This document shows, one piece after another, positions 1 through 8,916 of a stretch of DNA of 64,000 bases (position 1 is its first letter; every line of letters starts with the position of its first letter). The stretch is taken from assembly GCA_963791235.1 (NCBI GenBank), contig CAWBRW010000032.1, positions 1 to 64,000 on the forward strand, given 5' to 3'. The DNA comes from JALORV01 sp963791235 (GTDB taxonomy: Bacteria > Pseudomonadota > Gammaproteobacteria > Burkholderiales > Burkholderiaceae_F). The position numbers and the translations under genes were made by a program. Under the pieces are notes generated by a model. It searched no databases. It was not told the origin of the DNA and saw nothing but the letters and a program-made list of their open reading frames with translations.

Positions 1-333
1 TGAAGACTGCAAGGCTCGCACCGGGTTGCCGCGAGGACGGAAGGCGGCCGGCCTTCTTCCGGCAAAGGCAAAGTCTATCAACCGCGTCCTCACGACCGGC
101 GCTAGAACGCAGGCCGAAGACTCGGCGCAACGCCCCCGTCTGTTGAAAATTGAACGCGCCTTGGTGCACATGCTGGCGCGCCCGTGCCCGCTTATCCAAG
201 CTCCAGATCCCGCCCCCCTTCGGTCACTCTCTCCTTCCGTGATGTTCACTGCAATTCACCTTGAGTACTGGCAATCCCGAACAGACGCAACCCATGGACG
301 AGCCGAGAGCACAGACATTCCGCCACGCTGACC
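1..333. other. Left edge, no supported gene
   Basis: I see no convincing coding region, RNA or repeat in this stretch. The short open frames here lack recognisable motifs and are compatible with chance in high-GC DNA. Confidence 0.5.
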
Positions 334-2169
334 ATGCCCATGCCCGAAACAAGCGCCATCGGTCGACCGCGCGACATCGGCGGGCGGTTGATCGAGCTGT
401 GGTTCGTCAGCATGGTCGCCGCACTCGCTGCGCCCTCCGCTGCAATTGGCGCGGATGCGCCCCGTCGGCCCAACATCGTCATCATCCTCGGCGATGACAT
501 GGGGTTCGCCGACATGGGCGCGTTCGGCGGCGAGATCCGTACGCCCAACCTCGATGCGCTGGCGAAGGACGGCGTGCGGTTCACGAACTTCTACACGCAT
601 GCGAGCTGCTCGCCGACGCGGTCGATGCTGCTGTCCGGCGTCGATACGCACCTCAACGGCCTGGGCAACATGGACGAGTGGACCGCGCCCAACCAGCGCG
701 GCGCCGTCGGCTACGAGGGTTATCTCAGCAACCGGGTGGTCGACGCTGCCGCAGCTGCTGAGAGGCGCCGGCTATCACACCTACATGGTCGGCAAGTGGC
801 ACCTGGGCAAGGCGCCCGATCAGATTCCCGCCGCGCGCGGGTTCGAGCGCGATTTTTCGCTGCTCGACGGCGCCGGCAGCTACTGGGACATGACGAACTT
901 CACCGGGCCTCGCCCAAGTCCGTCTTCACCGAGGACGGGCGTTATCTCACGAAGCTGCCCAACGACTATTACGCGACGAAGACCTACACCGACAAGCTGA
1001 TCGGCTACATCGACGCCAACCGCGGCGACGGCAAGCCGTTCTTCGCCTACGTCTCCCACCAGGCGCCGCACGATCCGTATCACCTGCCGAAGGAGTGGCG
1101 CAACCGGCATGTCGGCGCCTATGACAAGGGCTGGGACGCGGTGCGGCAGGAGAGGCTCAAGCGGCAAGAGGAGCTCGGCATCATGCCGAAGGGCACGCAG
1201 CTCGCCGAGCGCATGTGGTTCATTCCCGATCCGGTCGTGCTGGCGCCGGCCAGCCGGGCCTTGCTCGGCAAGAAGATGGAGCTCTACGCCGGGATGATGG
1301 AGAACCTCGACTTCCACGTCGGTCGGCTCGTCGACCACCTGAAGAAGATTGGCGAGTACGAGAACACCATTTTCATCGTCTTCGGCGACAACGGCGCGGA
1401 GGGGACGGATCTGTTCAAGATGATCGCGGGCTCGCCGGGTTCGCGCGACTATCTCTTCGCCGCCATCAACTGGTCGCAGACGCATCCCAATGCGTGGGGC
1501 GACCCCGGCTCCTACGTCGGCTACGGGCCGATGTGGGCGCAGGTGTCGATGACCCCGTTCAGCCAGTACAAGGGCTGGGTCGGGGAGGGCGGCATCCGCA
1601 ACGCGCTCGTCGTCAGCGGCCCGAACGTCAGGCGGCCCAAGGGCAGCATCAACACCGCTGGACTCATGCATGTCGCCGACCTGATGCCGACGCTGCTCGA
1701 AGTCGCCGGGGCCCGCTATCCGAAGACCCATGAAGGACGCGAGCTGCCGCCCCTGATCGGCAAGTCCTGGAACCCGATGCTGGCGGGCCAGGCGGAGTCG
1801 CCCCGGACTGCCGAGGACTACCTCGCGTGGGAGATCTTCGGCAACCGCGCGGTGCGGCAGGGCGACTGGAAGATTCGGTGGGAGTACAAGCCGCTGGGCA
1901 AGGAGGAGTGGGAACTGTTCAACCTCGCGACCGATCCCGCCGAGCGCAGGGACCTCGCCGCCGATCGCCCGGACAAACTGAAGGCCCTGCTCGCGCTCTG
2001 GGACCACTATGTGAAGGCCAACAACGTGATCCTGCCGAGCCGCTCCACGTTCGAGACCCTGGAAGACCAGCTGCCACCGCGCGTACCGGTCGAGGCCGGC
2101 TACCCGCCGCTCATCTACAAGCGGCAGTTCGTGCCGCCCCAGGACATGCTGGCGGATCCCAAGCCTTGA
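334..2169 (+). CDS. Arylsulfatase family protein (compensated double frameshift)
   Basis: A sulfatase of the alkaline-phosphatase superfamily, expected to hydrolyse sulfate esters in the periplasm after formylglycine modification. The product is 611 residues with a hydrophobic N-terminal segment (about residues 20-40) that may be a signal peptide. It has the metal-binding start PNIVIILGDD (about 46-55) and the CSPTR motif whose Cys (about 92) would become formylglycine. Two small frameshifts of opposite sense, near nt 740 and 905, put about 55 residues (about 136-191) into the wrong frame. The alternative frame restores the conserved GKWHLGKAP motif there, so the true protein is almost certainly continuous and the indels are probably sequence errors. 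The frame after nt 910 is intact to the stop. The next gene, a barrel protein 62 bp downstream, is co-oriented. The exact start is uncertain. Confidence 0.85.
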   Translation: MPMPETSAIGRPRDIGGRLIELWFVSMVAALAAPSAAIGADAPRRPNIVIILGDDMGFADMGAFGGEIRTPNLDALAKDGVRFTNFYTHASCSPTRSMLLSGVDTHLNGLGNMDEWTAPNQRGAVGYEGYLSNRVVDAAAAAERRRLSHLHGRQVAPGQGARSDSRRARVRARFFAARRRRQLLGHDELHRASPKSVFTEDGRYLTKLPNDYYATKTYTDKLIGYIDANRGDGKPFFAYVSHQAPHDPYHLPKEWRNRHVGAYDKGWDAVRQERLKRQEELGIMPKGTQLAERMWFIPDPVVLAPASRALLGKKMELYAGMMENLDFHVGRLVDHLKKIGEYENTIFIVFGDNGAEGTDLFKMIAGSPGSRDYLFAAINWSQTHPNAWGDPGSYVGYGPMWAQVSMTPFSQYKGWVGEGGIRNALVVSGPNVRRPKGSINTAGLMHVADLMPTLLEVAGARYPKTHEGRELPPLIGKSWNPMLAGQAESPRTAEDYLAWEIFGNRAVRQGDWKIRWEYKPLGKEEWELFNLATDPAERRDLAADRPDKLKALLALWDHYVKANNVILPSRSTFETLEDQLPPRVPVEAGYPPLIYKRQFVPPQDMLADPKP

Positions 2170-2231
2170 ACCTATCCAGCCACAGAATCAACAGAGCGGG
2201 ACGGCACGGTCCTGCAGCACGAGGAGGTCCG

Positions 2232-3212
2232 ATGAGATCGGTAGTCGGGTTGCGGCGGCTCGTCGCAACGGTGCTCGCCCTGGGCGCACTCTGCCCGCCA
2301 CTTGCGCAGGCCCAGGTCCCGGCGCGGTTCTACTGGAAGTCACTGTCGGGCGGCAGCGCGGTACCGCTCATCGTCAATTCCATCAGCGGCAACACGAACC
2401 CCTTCGACCCCGCGCACACCGTGGCGCCGGGCGGCAACGTCGACGGCACGCTGGCCATCGTGGGGTACGCGCAGACCTTCGAGCTGTTCGATCGGTCCTC
2501 GCTGGCGGCGATCCTGCTGCCGATGGGGCGTGTCTCGGGCGAACTCATCGTCGGCGGCCGAAGTTTCAACCAGAACGCGAACGGATTCGGGGATCCGATG
2601 CTCGAGTTCAACATCAACGTCATCGGCCCGCGTGCGCAGAAGAACATCCCCGATGCCCTGCGCTACGAGCCCGGCATCTCCGTGGATCTTCTCGCGGACC
2701 TCGCGCTGCCGATCGGCGAGTACGACAGCAGCCAGCCGCTAAACCTGGGACAGAACCGCTGGTACGGGCGCCTCGGTGCCCCCATCGTCTGGCAGCTCGG
2801 CGCGTGGGTTCCCGGTCGGCGCACCACGCTGGAGTTCCTGCCTGCCGTGTGGCTCTTCGGGGACAACAACGACTACGTCGGACAGACGCTGAAGACCGAT
2901 CCGCTGTTCCAGCTCGACGCGCACCTGACGCGCGACTTCACCGAGAACTTCTGGGGTTCGCTGGACGTCGCCTGGTACAGCGGCGGGAAGGCCACGATCA
3001 ACGGTGTCGCCGGAGAGAAACTCAACAACATCGGCGTCGGACTGACGCTGGGCTACCAGGTCAACAGCAACCTGAACCTCACCTTCGGCTACAAGTCGAC
3101 GGTGAATGACAGCTCACCGGGCGACCTGAAGATGGACAGCTTCATGATCACGCTCGTCTACGGCTGGCACCCGCTGATTGAAGGGTCGAAACGGCTCAAG
3201 AGCGGGGAGTAG
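2232..3212 (+). CDS. Outer-membrane beta-barrel protein, phenol-degradation MetA-like/transporter family
   Basis: A 326-residue protein that starts at an ATG preceded by a strong AGGAGG site. It has a classical signal peptide (about residues 1-27) ending in an A-Q-A type site before QVPARFYW. The body alternates short amphipathic strands rich in aromatic and glycine residues and ends in strands such as FMITLVYGW, as in outer-membrane barrel proteins of the Phenol_MetA_deg (PF13557) group. The family's substrate is generally unknown. It lies just downstream of the sulfatase in the same direction and could be co-transcribed, so uptake of a sulfated or aromatic compound is possible but only inferred. 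Confidence 0.7.
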   Translation: MRSVVGLRRLVATVLALGALCPPLAQAQVPARFYWKSLSGGSAVPLIVNSISGNTNPFDPAHTVAPGGNVDGTLAIVGYAQTFELFDRSSLAAILLPMGRVSGELIVGGRSFNQNANGFGDPMLEFNINVIGPRAQKNIPDALRYEPGISVDLLADLALPIGEYDSSQPLNLGQNRWYGRLGAPIVWQLGAWVPGRRTTLEFLPAVWLFGDNNDYVGQTLKTDPLFQLDAHLTRDFTENFWGSLDVAWYSGGKATINGVAGEKLNNIGVGLTLGYQVNSNLNLTFGYKSTVNDSSPGDLKMDSFMITLVYGWHPLIEGSKRLKSGE

Positions 3213-3584
3213 CAGGGCCATTGTTCCGGACCGACTCCCTGTTCGAAGCGATGGGAAGGCGGCCGAGGCTGACTACCGGTGCTTCTAGACTTCCGAACTG
3301 TCTTTCGCCATCGGAACACGTTCGACTCGACCGCAACGATCGTCTTGAATCGATCACCGGCCGCGCTGTGCATGACCGTCGTCGAAATTCGCGGCCTGTC
3401 GGCTTTCGGGGTGAAGTCGAGGACGGCTTTCGGCAATCAGCTGAACGGCAGCTCAGGGTCGAAGGACTAAACCGCTCTCGCGGTAGCCCTTCGATGTGCC
3501 GCTGTCGCTGTTCGGGCGGCTGAGTTCTGTTTCGTATGTTGTTCATTGAGGCGACGTGCCTCGATCAACGACAGGAGCAGAGCC
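3213..3584. other. Intergenic, upstream flank of a mobile element
   Basis: No supported gene. The final bases contain the AGGAG ribosome-binding site of the recombinase that starts at 3585. The left end of the IS91-type element probably lies here, but I could not define a terminus. Confidence 0.4.
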
Positions 3585-4463
3585 ATGGTCCTTCCCACTT
3601 CTCCGGTGGTCAGCCCGCTGCGCCGGCGCATGATTGAAGACATGCGCATGCGCCAGCTCAACGGCAAGACGCAAGTCGCCTACATCCGCTCCGTGCGCCG
3701 CTTCGCGGGCTTTGTCGGCCGCTCGCCCGACACCGCCACAGCCGAGGACCTGCGGCGATTCCAGCTTCACATGGCCGAGCAGGGCACATCGTCGATGACG
3801 ATCAACGCGACCATCACGGGTCTGCGGTTTTTCTTCGAGGTCACGCTCGGGCGCGGTGAGCTGATGACGATGATGAGTGCGGTGCGCGAGCCGCACAAGC
3901 TGCCGGTGGTGCTCAGCCGTGAGGAAGTCGCGCGGTTGCTCGCCGCGGTGCGTAATCCGAAGCATCGGGCGGCGTTGTCGGTCGCCTATGGCGCCGGCTT
4001 GCGCGCCAGCGAAGTGGCCGCGCTGAAGGTCAGCGACGTCGACGGCCAGCGCATGACGCTGCGGGTCGAACAGGGCAAGGGCCGCAAGGACCGCTATGCG
4101 TTGCTGTCGCCCGTGCTGCTGCAGACCCTGCGTACCTGGTGGCGCACCGCTCGCCAGCAAGGCACGATGCTGTGCGGCGGGTGGCTGTTTCCCGGCATGG
4201 ATCCGACCGATCCGATCTCTACGCGGCAACTGAACCGCGCGGTCCACCTGGCCGCCACGGCGGCGCAGATCGACAAGCGCGTGTCGCTGCACACCCTGCG
4301 CCACTCCTTCGCCACGCACCTGCTGGAACAGAAGGTCGATATCCGCGTCATCCAGGTGCTGCTCGGGCACAAGAAGATCGAGACCACGGTCCTGTACACG
4401 CAGGTGGCCACCGAGATCCTGCGCGAGGTGGTCTCACCGCTGGAGACCCTGCCGGCGCCGTAG
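3585..4463 (+). CDS. Tyrosine recombinase/integrase (IS91-associated)
   Basis: A 292-residue site-specific recombinase of the phage-integrase/Xer class, which cuts and rejoins DNA through a phosphotyrosine. The ATG at 3585 is chosen because AGGAG lies 7 bases upstream. The N-terminal SAM-like core-binding domain covers about residues 10-95. The catalytic domain shows the expected Arg in YGAGLRASEV (about 147), the HTLRHSFATHLL box (His and Arg, about 241-244) and the nucleophile Tyr in TTVLYTQ (about 276). It is followed 10 bp later by the transposase, so the two are probably co-transcribed. It lacks the extra patch expected of integron integrases as far as I can see. Confidence 0.88.
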   Translation: MVLPTSPVVSPLRRRMIEDMRMRQLNGKTQVAYIRSVRRFAGFVGRSPDTATAEDLRRFQLHMAEQGTSSMTINATITGLRFFFEVTLGRGELMTMMSAVREPHKLPVVLSREEVARLLAAVRNPKHRAALSVAYGAGLRASEVAALKVSDVDGQRMTLRVEQGKGRKDRYALLSPVLLQTLRTWWRTARQQGTMLCGGWLFPGMDPTDPISTRQLNRAVHLAATAAQIDKRVSLHTLRHSFATHLLEQKVDIRVIQVLLGHKKIETTVLYTQVATEILREVVSPLETLPAP

Positions 4464-4473
4464 GGGTGCCGGC

Positions 4474-5658
4474 GTGGGCCGGCCGGCCCTGGAGGTTGCC
4501 GACGTCTTCCACACCCACGGCGAAGCCTGGCGCCAAGCGCAGCACGGCCACCTGAGCCTGGGTCAGTTGAAGGTCATGTCGGCCATCGAGCGGTGCCGTA
4601 GTGCAGCGCTCGGCGGGCACGTGCTGCGTTGTGATGGCTGCGGCCGCGACCAGATCGCCTACAACTCCTGCCGCAACCGCCACTGCCCCAAGTGCCAGGC
4701 ACCCGCCGCCCGGCGCTGGCTCGCCGCCCGCGAGGCCGACCTGCTGCCGGTCGAGTACTTCCACGTCGTGTTCACGCTGCCGGCACCGATCGGCGAGATC
4801 GCCTACCAGAACAAGGCCGTGATCTACGGCCTGCTGTTCGACATGGCCGCCGAGACACTGATCCGCATCGCGGCCGATCCGAAGCACCTCGGCGCGCGCA
4901 TCGGCGCCACCCTGGTGCTGCACACCTGGGGTTCGGCGTTGACGCACCATCCGCACGTGCACGGCATTGTCCCGGGCGGCGGGCTCGCGGCCGATGGCCA
5001 GCAGTGGATCGCCTGCCGGCGTGGCTTCTTCCTGCCGGTGCGCGTGCTGTCACGGCTGTTCCGGCGCCGCTTCTGTGAGGAACTGCTCCGGCTGCATGGC
5101 GCCGGGCGGCTGCAGTTCTTCAACGACTGCGCTCGTCTGGCCGATCCGACGACGTTCGCGCGCTGGCTCGCACCGCTGCGCCGCTGCGAGTGGGTCGTCT
5201 ACGCCAAGCGCCCCTTCGCCGGCCCCGCGGCGGTGCTGGCCTACCTGTCGCGTTACACCCACCGGGTGGCCATCTCCAACAGCCGGCTGCTGCGCCTCGA
5301 TGAGCGCGGCGTCACGTTCCGGTGGAAGGACTACCGCTCCGAGGGCAGCGCGCGCCGCAAGACCATGACGCTGGCAGCGGCCGAGTTCATCCGCCGCTTC
5401 CTGCTGCACGTGCTGCCCAGCGGCTTCCATCGCATCCGCCACTACGGGCTGCTCGCCAACGCCGGGCGCGTTCAGCACCTCGCCACGGCGCGGCGACTGC
5501 TGCAGCCGACGACGATGACTGCCGCAAGCACAAGCGATGCGGTCGAGGTCACGCCGACCGCCGCCCCGCCGGTCTTCGTCTGCCGCCACTGCGGCGCCGC
5601 GCTGCGGATCATCGACATCCTCGCCCGCACGCCCGGCATCCGGGCGCCGCCAGCATGA
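4474..5658 (+). CDS. IS91-family HUH transposase
   Basis: A 394-residue rolling-circle transposase with a GTG start. It has the N-terminal zinc-binding region (CDGC near residue 50, then CRNRHCPKCQ near 66-75), the HUH motif in HHPHVHG (about 158-164) and the catalytic-tyrosine region YLSRYTHRVA (about 254-263). These are the three signatures of IS91 transposases, which nick and transfer a single strand. The C-terminal tail carries CRHCGAALR, a second possible zinc knuckle. The frame is intact, so the element may still be active. Confidence 0.92.
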   Translation: MGRPALEVADVFHTHGEAWRQAQHGHLSLGQLKVMSAIERCRSAALGGHVLRCDGCGRDQIAYNSCRNRHCPKCQAPAARRWLAAREADLLPVEYFHVVFTLPAPIGEIAYQNKAVIYGLLFDMAAETLIRIAADPKHLGARIGATLVLHTWGSALTHHPHVHGIVPGGGLAADGQQWIACRRGFFLPVRVLSRLFRRRFCEELLRLHGAGRLQFFNDCARLADPTTFARWLAPLRRCEWVVYAKRPFAGPAAVLAYLSRYTHRVAISNSRLLRLDERGVTFRWKDYRSEGSARRKTMTLAAAEFIRRFLLHVLPSGFHRIRHYGLLANAGRVQHLATARRLLQPTTMTAASTSDAVEVTPTAAPPVFVCRHCGAALRIIDILARTPGIRAPPA

Positions 5659-6206
5659 TGTCAAGCAATCCTCTTGCAGCCTCTCGCGGCGACGTCTCCT
5701 CGACTCGCCGGGCCGTCGTGTTGCCACGGCTCGCCGCGCGACCGTCTACTTCAAGGCCTGGCAGCCCCGAACCAGACGCCGCGCATGTGCAGAGCGGCGG
5801 CACCTGCAAGCACCAGAGCTTCGCCGCCCTCACTAACGCACTGCGCACCGCGCTACCCGCCATCAAAAACCCATAGCACTGCGCCAGCCTCACTCCGCAA
5901 GCCGCGGTTTCCTCCCTCGAGGCTTGTGCAACACCTACCCTCGGATCGAACACGCTCGCCGCGCCTCCGCGCTCACCGGGCAGGTGTCGCACAACCCTTA
6001 ACGCGTGCCGTCTAATTCAGCGCCTGACAGGATGTCCGCTCCACTTTGTTAGCGGTCGTCATCGCTGATGCCGCAGGGCAGGGGACTTAGCCTTCGCGGG
6101 GTAATGTCAAGTGATGCGCGTGGGCCTGTTTGGTGCGGAGGGCCGGCCGAGGCGCCCAGCGCCAAGTAGGATGGCTTTCCCGCGCCGAATGGCGGCAAAC
6201 TAAGGC
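5659..6206. other. Intergenic, right flank of the IS91-type element
   Basis: No supported gene. A minus-strand frame through about 5609-5992 looks like the non-coding terminal region of the element rather than a protein. A terminus could not be pinpointed. Confidence 0.35.
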
Positions 6207-8312
6207 ATGCCGACGCCATTAACGCCAGAGAACACACTCTCGATCAGGCGACCCGATCTGGCCAGCCAGTGGCACCCATCAAGAAACGGCGACGTGCGGC
6301 CGTCGCAAGTCGCGGTTCGCTCAGGAAAGAAGTTCTGGTGGCTATGCGTTGCCGGCCATGAATGGCAGGCAGCGCCGGGTAACCGGTACGCCAGTCCGGG
6401 CTGTCCCATCTGTAGTGGCAGAAGGATCACGCGCGAGAACTCGCTGGGCGGCACTAATCCCTTACTTCTGACGCAGTTCCACGCCACCAAGAATGCGCCT
6501 CTCACTGCTTTTGACATCGCACCCAACTCACCGAAGCGGATTTGGTGGCGATGCGCTTCTGGTCACGAGTGGCTGGCGACGGCCAATGGCCGGTCACAGG
6601 GGAGCGGATGCCCCTACTGCGCCAATAAGGCCGTAGGCGCCGACAACAACCTGGCTGTGCTCAAGCCGGACCTGGCAGCCGAGTGGCACCCTTCACTCAA
6701 CGGGGCCCTAACGCCCTCCCAAGTCACGGCAGGTAGTCACGTCAAGGTGTGGTGGCGTTGCCCCTTCGGCCACGAGTGGAAGGCGAGCGTAGCCAATAGG
6801 GCAACCACCGGCTGCCCTTACTGCAGTCCCCAAACTTCTAGGCTCGAAGTGAGGATCTTCAGCGAGCTCGAAGCGCTGTTCGGAAAGGTGGAATGGCGAA
6901 AGAAGGTAGCAGGCGTTGAAGTGGATGTTTATCTGCCAAACGAAAAGATAGGGATCGAGATTGATGGCCACTACTGGCATGCAGGCAAGTCATTGACTGA
7001 CGCTGCCAAAAACGATCGAGTGGCTCGGGCTGGCGTGACTCTTATTCGCGTTCGTGAGGCGCCACTACCCATGCTCGGCACCCTGGACCTTCACTTCAAA
7101 GCACGGGACACCCACCAGACGATACTGACTCGGCTATTGAGTTCTCTCGGCAGAGCGCCCGGTCTGACAGAAGATCAAAAGGCGAATGCTCGGAGCTACG
7201 CTCTGGCTGGTTGTCTCATTGCCGATGACCGCTACAAAGCGTTGTTGGCCCAACTCCCTGGCCCCGTAACGGGTGAATCACTGGCTGAACGGAATCCAGC
7301 CGTCGCAGCAGAGTGGAACGCCGAAAAGAACGGAGCGCTTAGTCCTTATCTGGTCAGCATCGGAAGCAGTCTCAAAGTCTGGTGGCGATGTCGAGATGGA
7401 CATGAATGGCAAGCGGCCGTTTCGGGGCGAACTGGCGCTAAGGCGAGTAGCTGCCCGTACTGCACAGGCAGAAGAGCTAGCTCGACGCGCAATCTTGCGA
7501 CGTGCTATCCAGAGCTGGTGCGGGAGTGGAACGCAGAGCGAAATGCGCCATCCAGCCCACACACCTTGCCGCCGCACTCGGGGAAGAAGTACTGGTGGCG
7601 ATGCGCTAGGCAGCACGAGTGGCAGGCCACGGTGGACGCGCGCGCACGTGGCACCGACTGCCCGTACTGCGCCGGCAATTTAGCGGGACCAGAATCTTCC
7701 TTGCTTGTTACACGGCCCGAGTTGGTTAAGGAATGGGATACAGAAAAGAACGCTCCGCTGACCCCGACAGAGGTGACCGCGGGCAGCGATCGAAAGGTTT
7801 GGTGGCGTTGCGCTTCCGGGCACGAATGGCAGGCAAGTATCGGGTCCCGTAGCGCAGGGGCAGGTTGCCCGTACTGCGCTGGGAATCTTCTCACCCCTCA
7901 GCGAGCCTTGAGCGCAAAGCATCCGGAACTTCTAGCTGAGTGGGACAACGAGCGAAACGCGCCTCTCACGGCCGACCAAGTCTCTGCTGGCAGTAGCAGG
8001 GCGGTGTGGTGGCGATGCTCAAACGGACATGAATGGCAGGCTTCCCCGGCGGTCAGAGGCAAGGGCCATGGCTGTCGCCTCTGTGCGCTTGCTCGGAAGG
8101 TGAGCATGAATGCATTGGAGCCGGCGAAGATCGTCAAGTGGGCAAACGATTACTACGCCGCACATGGCAAATGGCCAAATCAGCGCTCAGGCGCTGTTGA
8201 GGGCGAAGACGGGCTAACTTGGAATGCAATCTACATGGCCTTCAAGAGCGGGATGCGCGGACTGCCTGCCGGCTCCTCTCTCTCTCATTTTCTCGCCGGG
8301 AAAAGCAAGTAG
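6207..8312 (+). CDS. Zinc-ribbon repeat protein with embedded Vsr/DUF559-like nuclease domain
   Basis: A 701-residue protein built from seven copies of a zinc-ribbon unit of the form WWRC..GHEW..(15-20)..CPYC, the pattern of the DUF4379 (PF14311) probable zinc-ribbon domain. Three copies lie before and four after a central segment (about residues 210-300). That segment reads like a Vsr/DUF559-type PD-(D/E)XK nuclease: an acidic strand VEVDVYL, then IGIEIDGHYWH and a following lysine. The C-terminus (about 635-701) resembles a small helical domain with a WNAIYMAFKSGMRGLP core seen at the ends of other DNA-related proteins. The expected role is DNA binding and possibly cleavage. It lies between the IS91-type element and the TIR genes, in an island setting. 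I know of no assigned function; a defence or homing role is inference. Confidence 0.8.
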   Translation: MPTPLTPENTLSIRRPDLASQWHPSRNGDVRPSQVAVRSGKKFWWLCVAGHEWQAAPGNRYASPGCPICSGRRITRENSLGGTNPLLLTQFHATKNAPLTAFDIAPNSPKRIWWRCASGHEWLATANGRSQGSGCPYCANKAVGADNNLAVLKPDLAAEWHPSLNGALTPSQVTAGSHVKVWWRCPFGHEWKASVANRATTGCPYCSPQTSRLEVRIFSELEALFGKVEWRKKVAGVEVDVYLPNEKIGIEIDGHYWHAGKSLTDAAKNDRVARAGVTLIRVREAPLPMLGTLDLHFKARDTHQTILTRLLSSLGRAPGLTEDQKANARSYALAGCLIADDRYKALLAQLPGPVTGESLAERNPAVAAEWNAEKNGALSPYLVSIGSSLKVWWRCRDGHEWQAAVSGRTGAKASSCPYCTGRRASSTRNLATCYPELVREWNAERNAPSSPHTLPPHSGKKYWWRCARQHEWQATVDARARGTDCPYCAGNLAGPESSLLVTRPELVKEWDTEKNAPLTPTEVTAGSDRKVWWRCASGHEWQASIGSRSAGAGCPYCAGNLLTPQRALSAKHPELLAEWDNERNAPLTADQVSAGSSRAVWWRCSNGHEWQASPAVRGKGHGCRLCALARKVSMNALEPAKIVKWANDYYAAHGKWPNQRSGAVEGEDGLTWNAIYMAFKSGMRGLPAGSSLSHFLAGKSK

Positions 8313-8603
8313 AAGTGCCAGTTCGGAGGAGTCGCCTGCATTGGAGAGAGAACCGCTGGCGAGAGAGGCGACTTGTAGTAACGATAAGCAGCAAAGAGGA
8401 CTTCGCCTTGGGGCGTAATGTCAACTCCCGGGGAGAGTCGTGCAGTTCGACGTCGACCAGCGTGGAGCTGGCCTTGGCTCAGGACCGTCGCTAGGTTCTG
8501 GTCCCCTGGCAGCGTTTCTGAGCCTACGGCTCGTCCGCAAATTGGCAATTCGATAGACTTCCAGGCGCATGCGGGATAGGCGCGTGTACGTTCAGGGGAA
8601 AGA

Positions 8604-8855
8604 ATGAGAGCGTCACTTCCGGAGCCAGAGCTGCTGGCGCGGATCAACTCACTGATTCAAACGGCATCCGATCGCGACTTGGATGGGGACTGCAAAGATT
8701 GTCGCGTGAAGAGCATTCAAAGGCTGGGCGAAACTGATCCAGCGACTGGCGCGAACTGGACGGTCAGTTTCATCAGCAACTGCGAAGGTGGGTGCAAGGA
8801 GATCGCCTGGAACGCCATTTTTGAAATTGCGCAGAACTTCGATGTGACTGCGTAA
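8604..8855 (+). CDS. Small hypothetical protein, two-cysteine-pair type
   Basis: An 83-residue protein starting at ATG 8604 with a purine-rich stretch (GGGGAAAG) just upstream. It contains CKDCR near the middle and CEGGCK near the C-terminal third, which could form a small metal site. I do not recognise the family. It stands alone on the plus strand between the zinc-ribbon gene and the minus-strand TIR operon. Confidence 0.45.
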   Translation: MRASLPEPELLARINSLIQTASDRDLDGDCKDCRVKSIQRLGETDPATGANWTVSFISNCEGGCKEIAWNAIFEIAQNFDVTA

Positions 8856-8916
8856 TTGACGACAGGCTCGAGGACTCTTCGTTAAGCGTCCACAGTCGGT
8901 GGGAGCCGTCCGTGCG

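Larger units (their letters stand above)
3585..5658 (+). mobile_element. IS91-family element with tyrosine recombinase plus HUH transposase
   Basis: The core of a two-gene transposable element: a tyrosine recombinase followed 10 bp later by an IS91-type HUH transposase on the same strand. Some IS91-family elements are known to carry an accessory tyrosine recombinase upstream of tnpA. IS91 elements have no long inverted repeats and make no target duplication, so ends cannot be read by eye. The coordinates given are only those of the two genes. Confidence 0.75.

Noticed and set aside
880..2007. A long minus-strand frame of 375 codons antisense to the sulfatase
   Set aside because: A shadow frame caused by codon bias of a GC-rich gene; the plus strand carries clear catalytic motifs.
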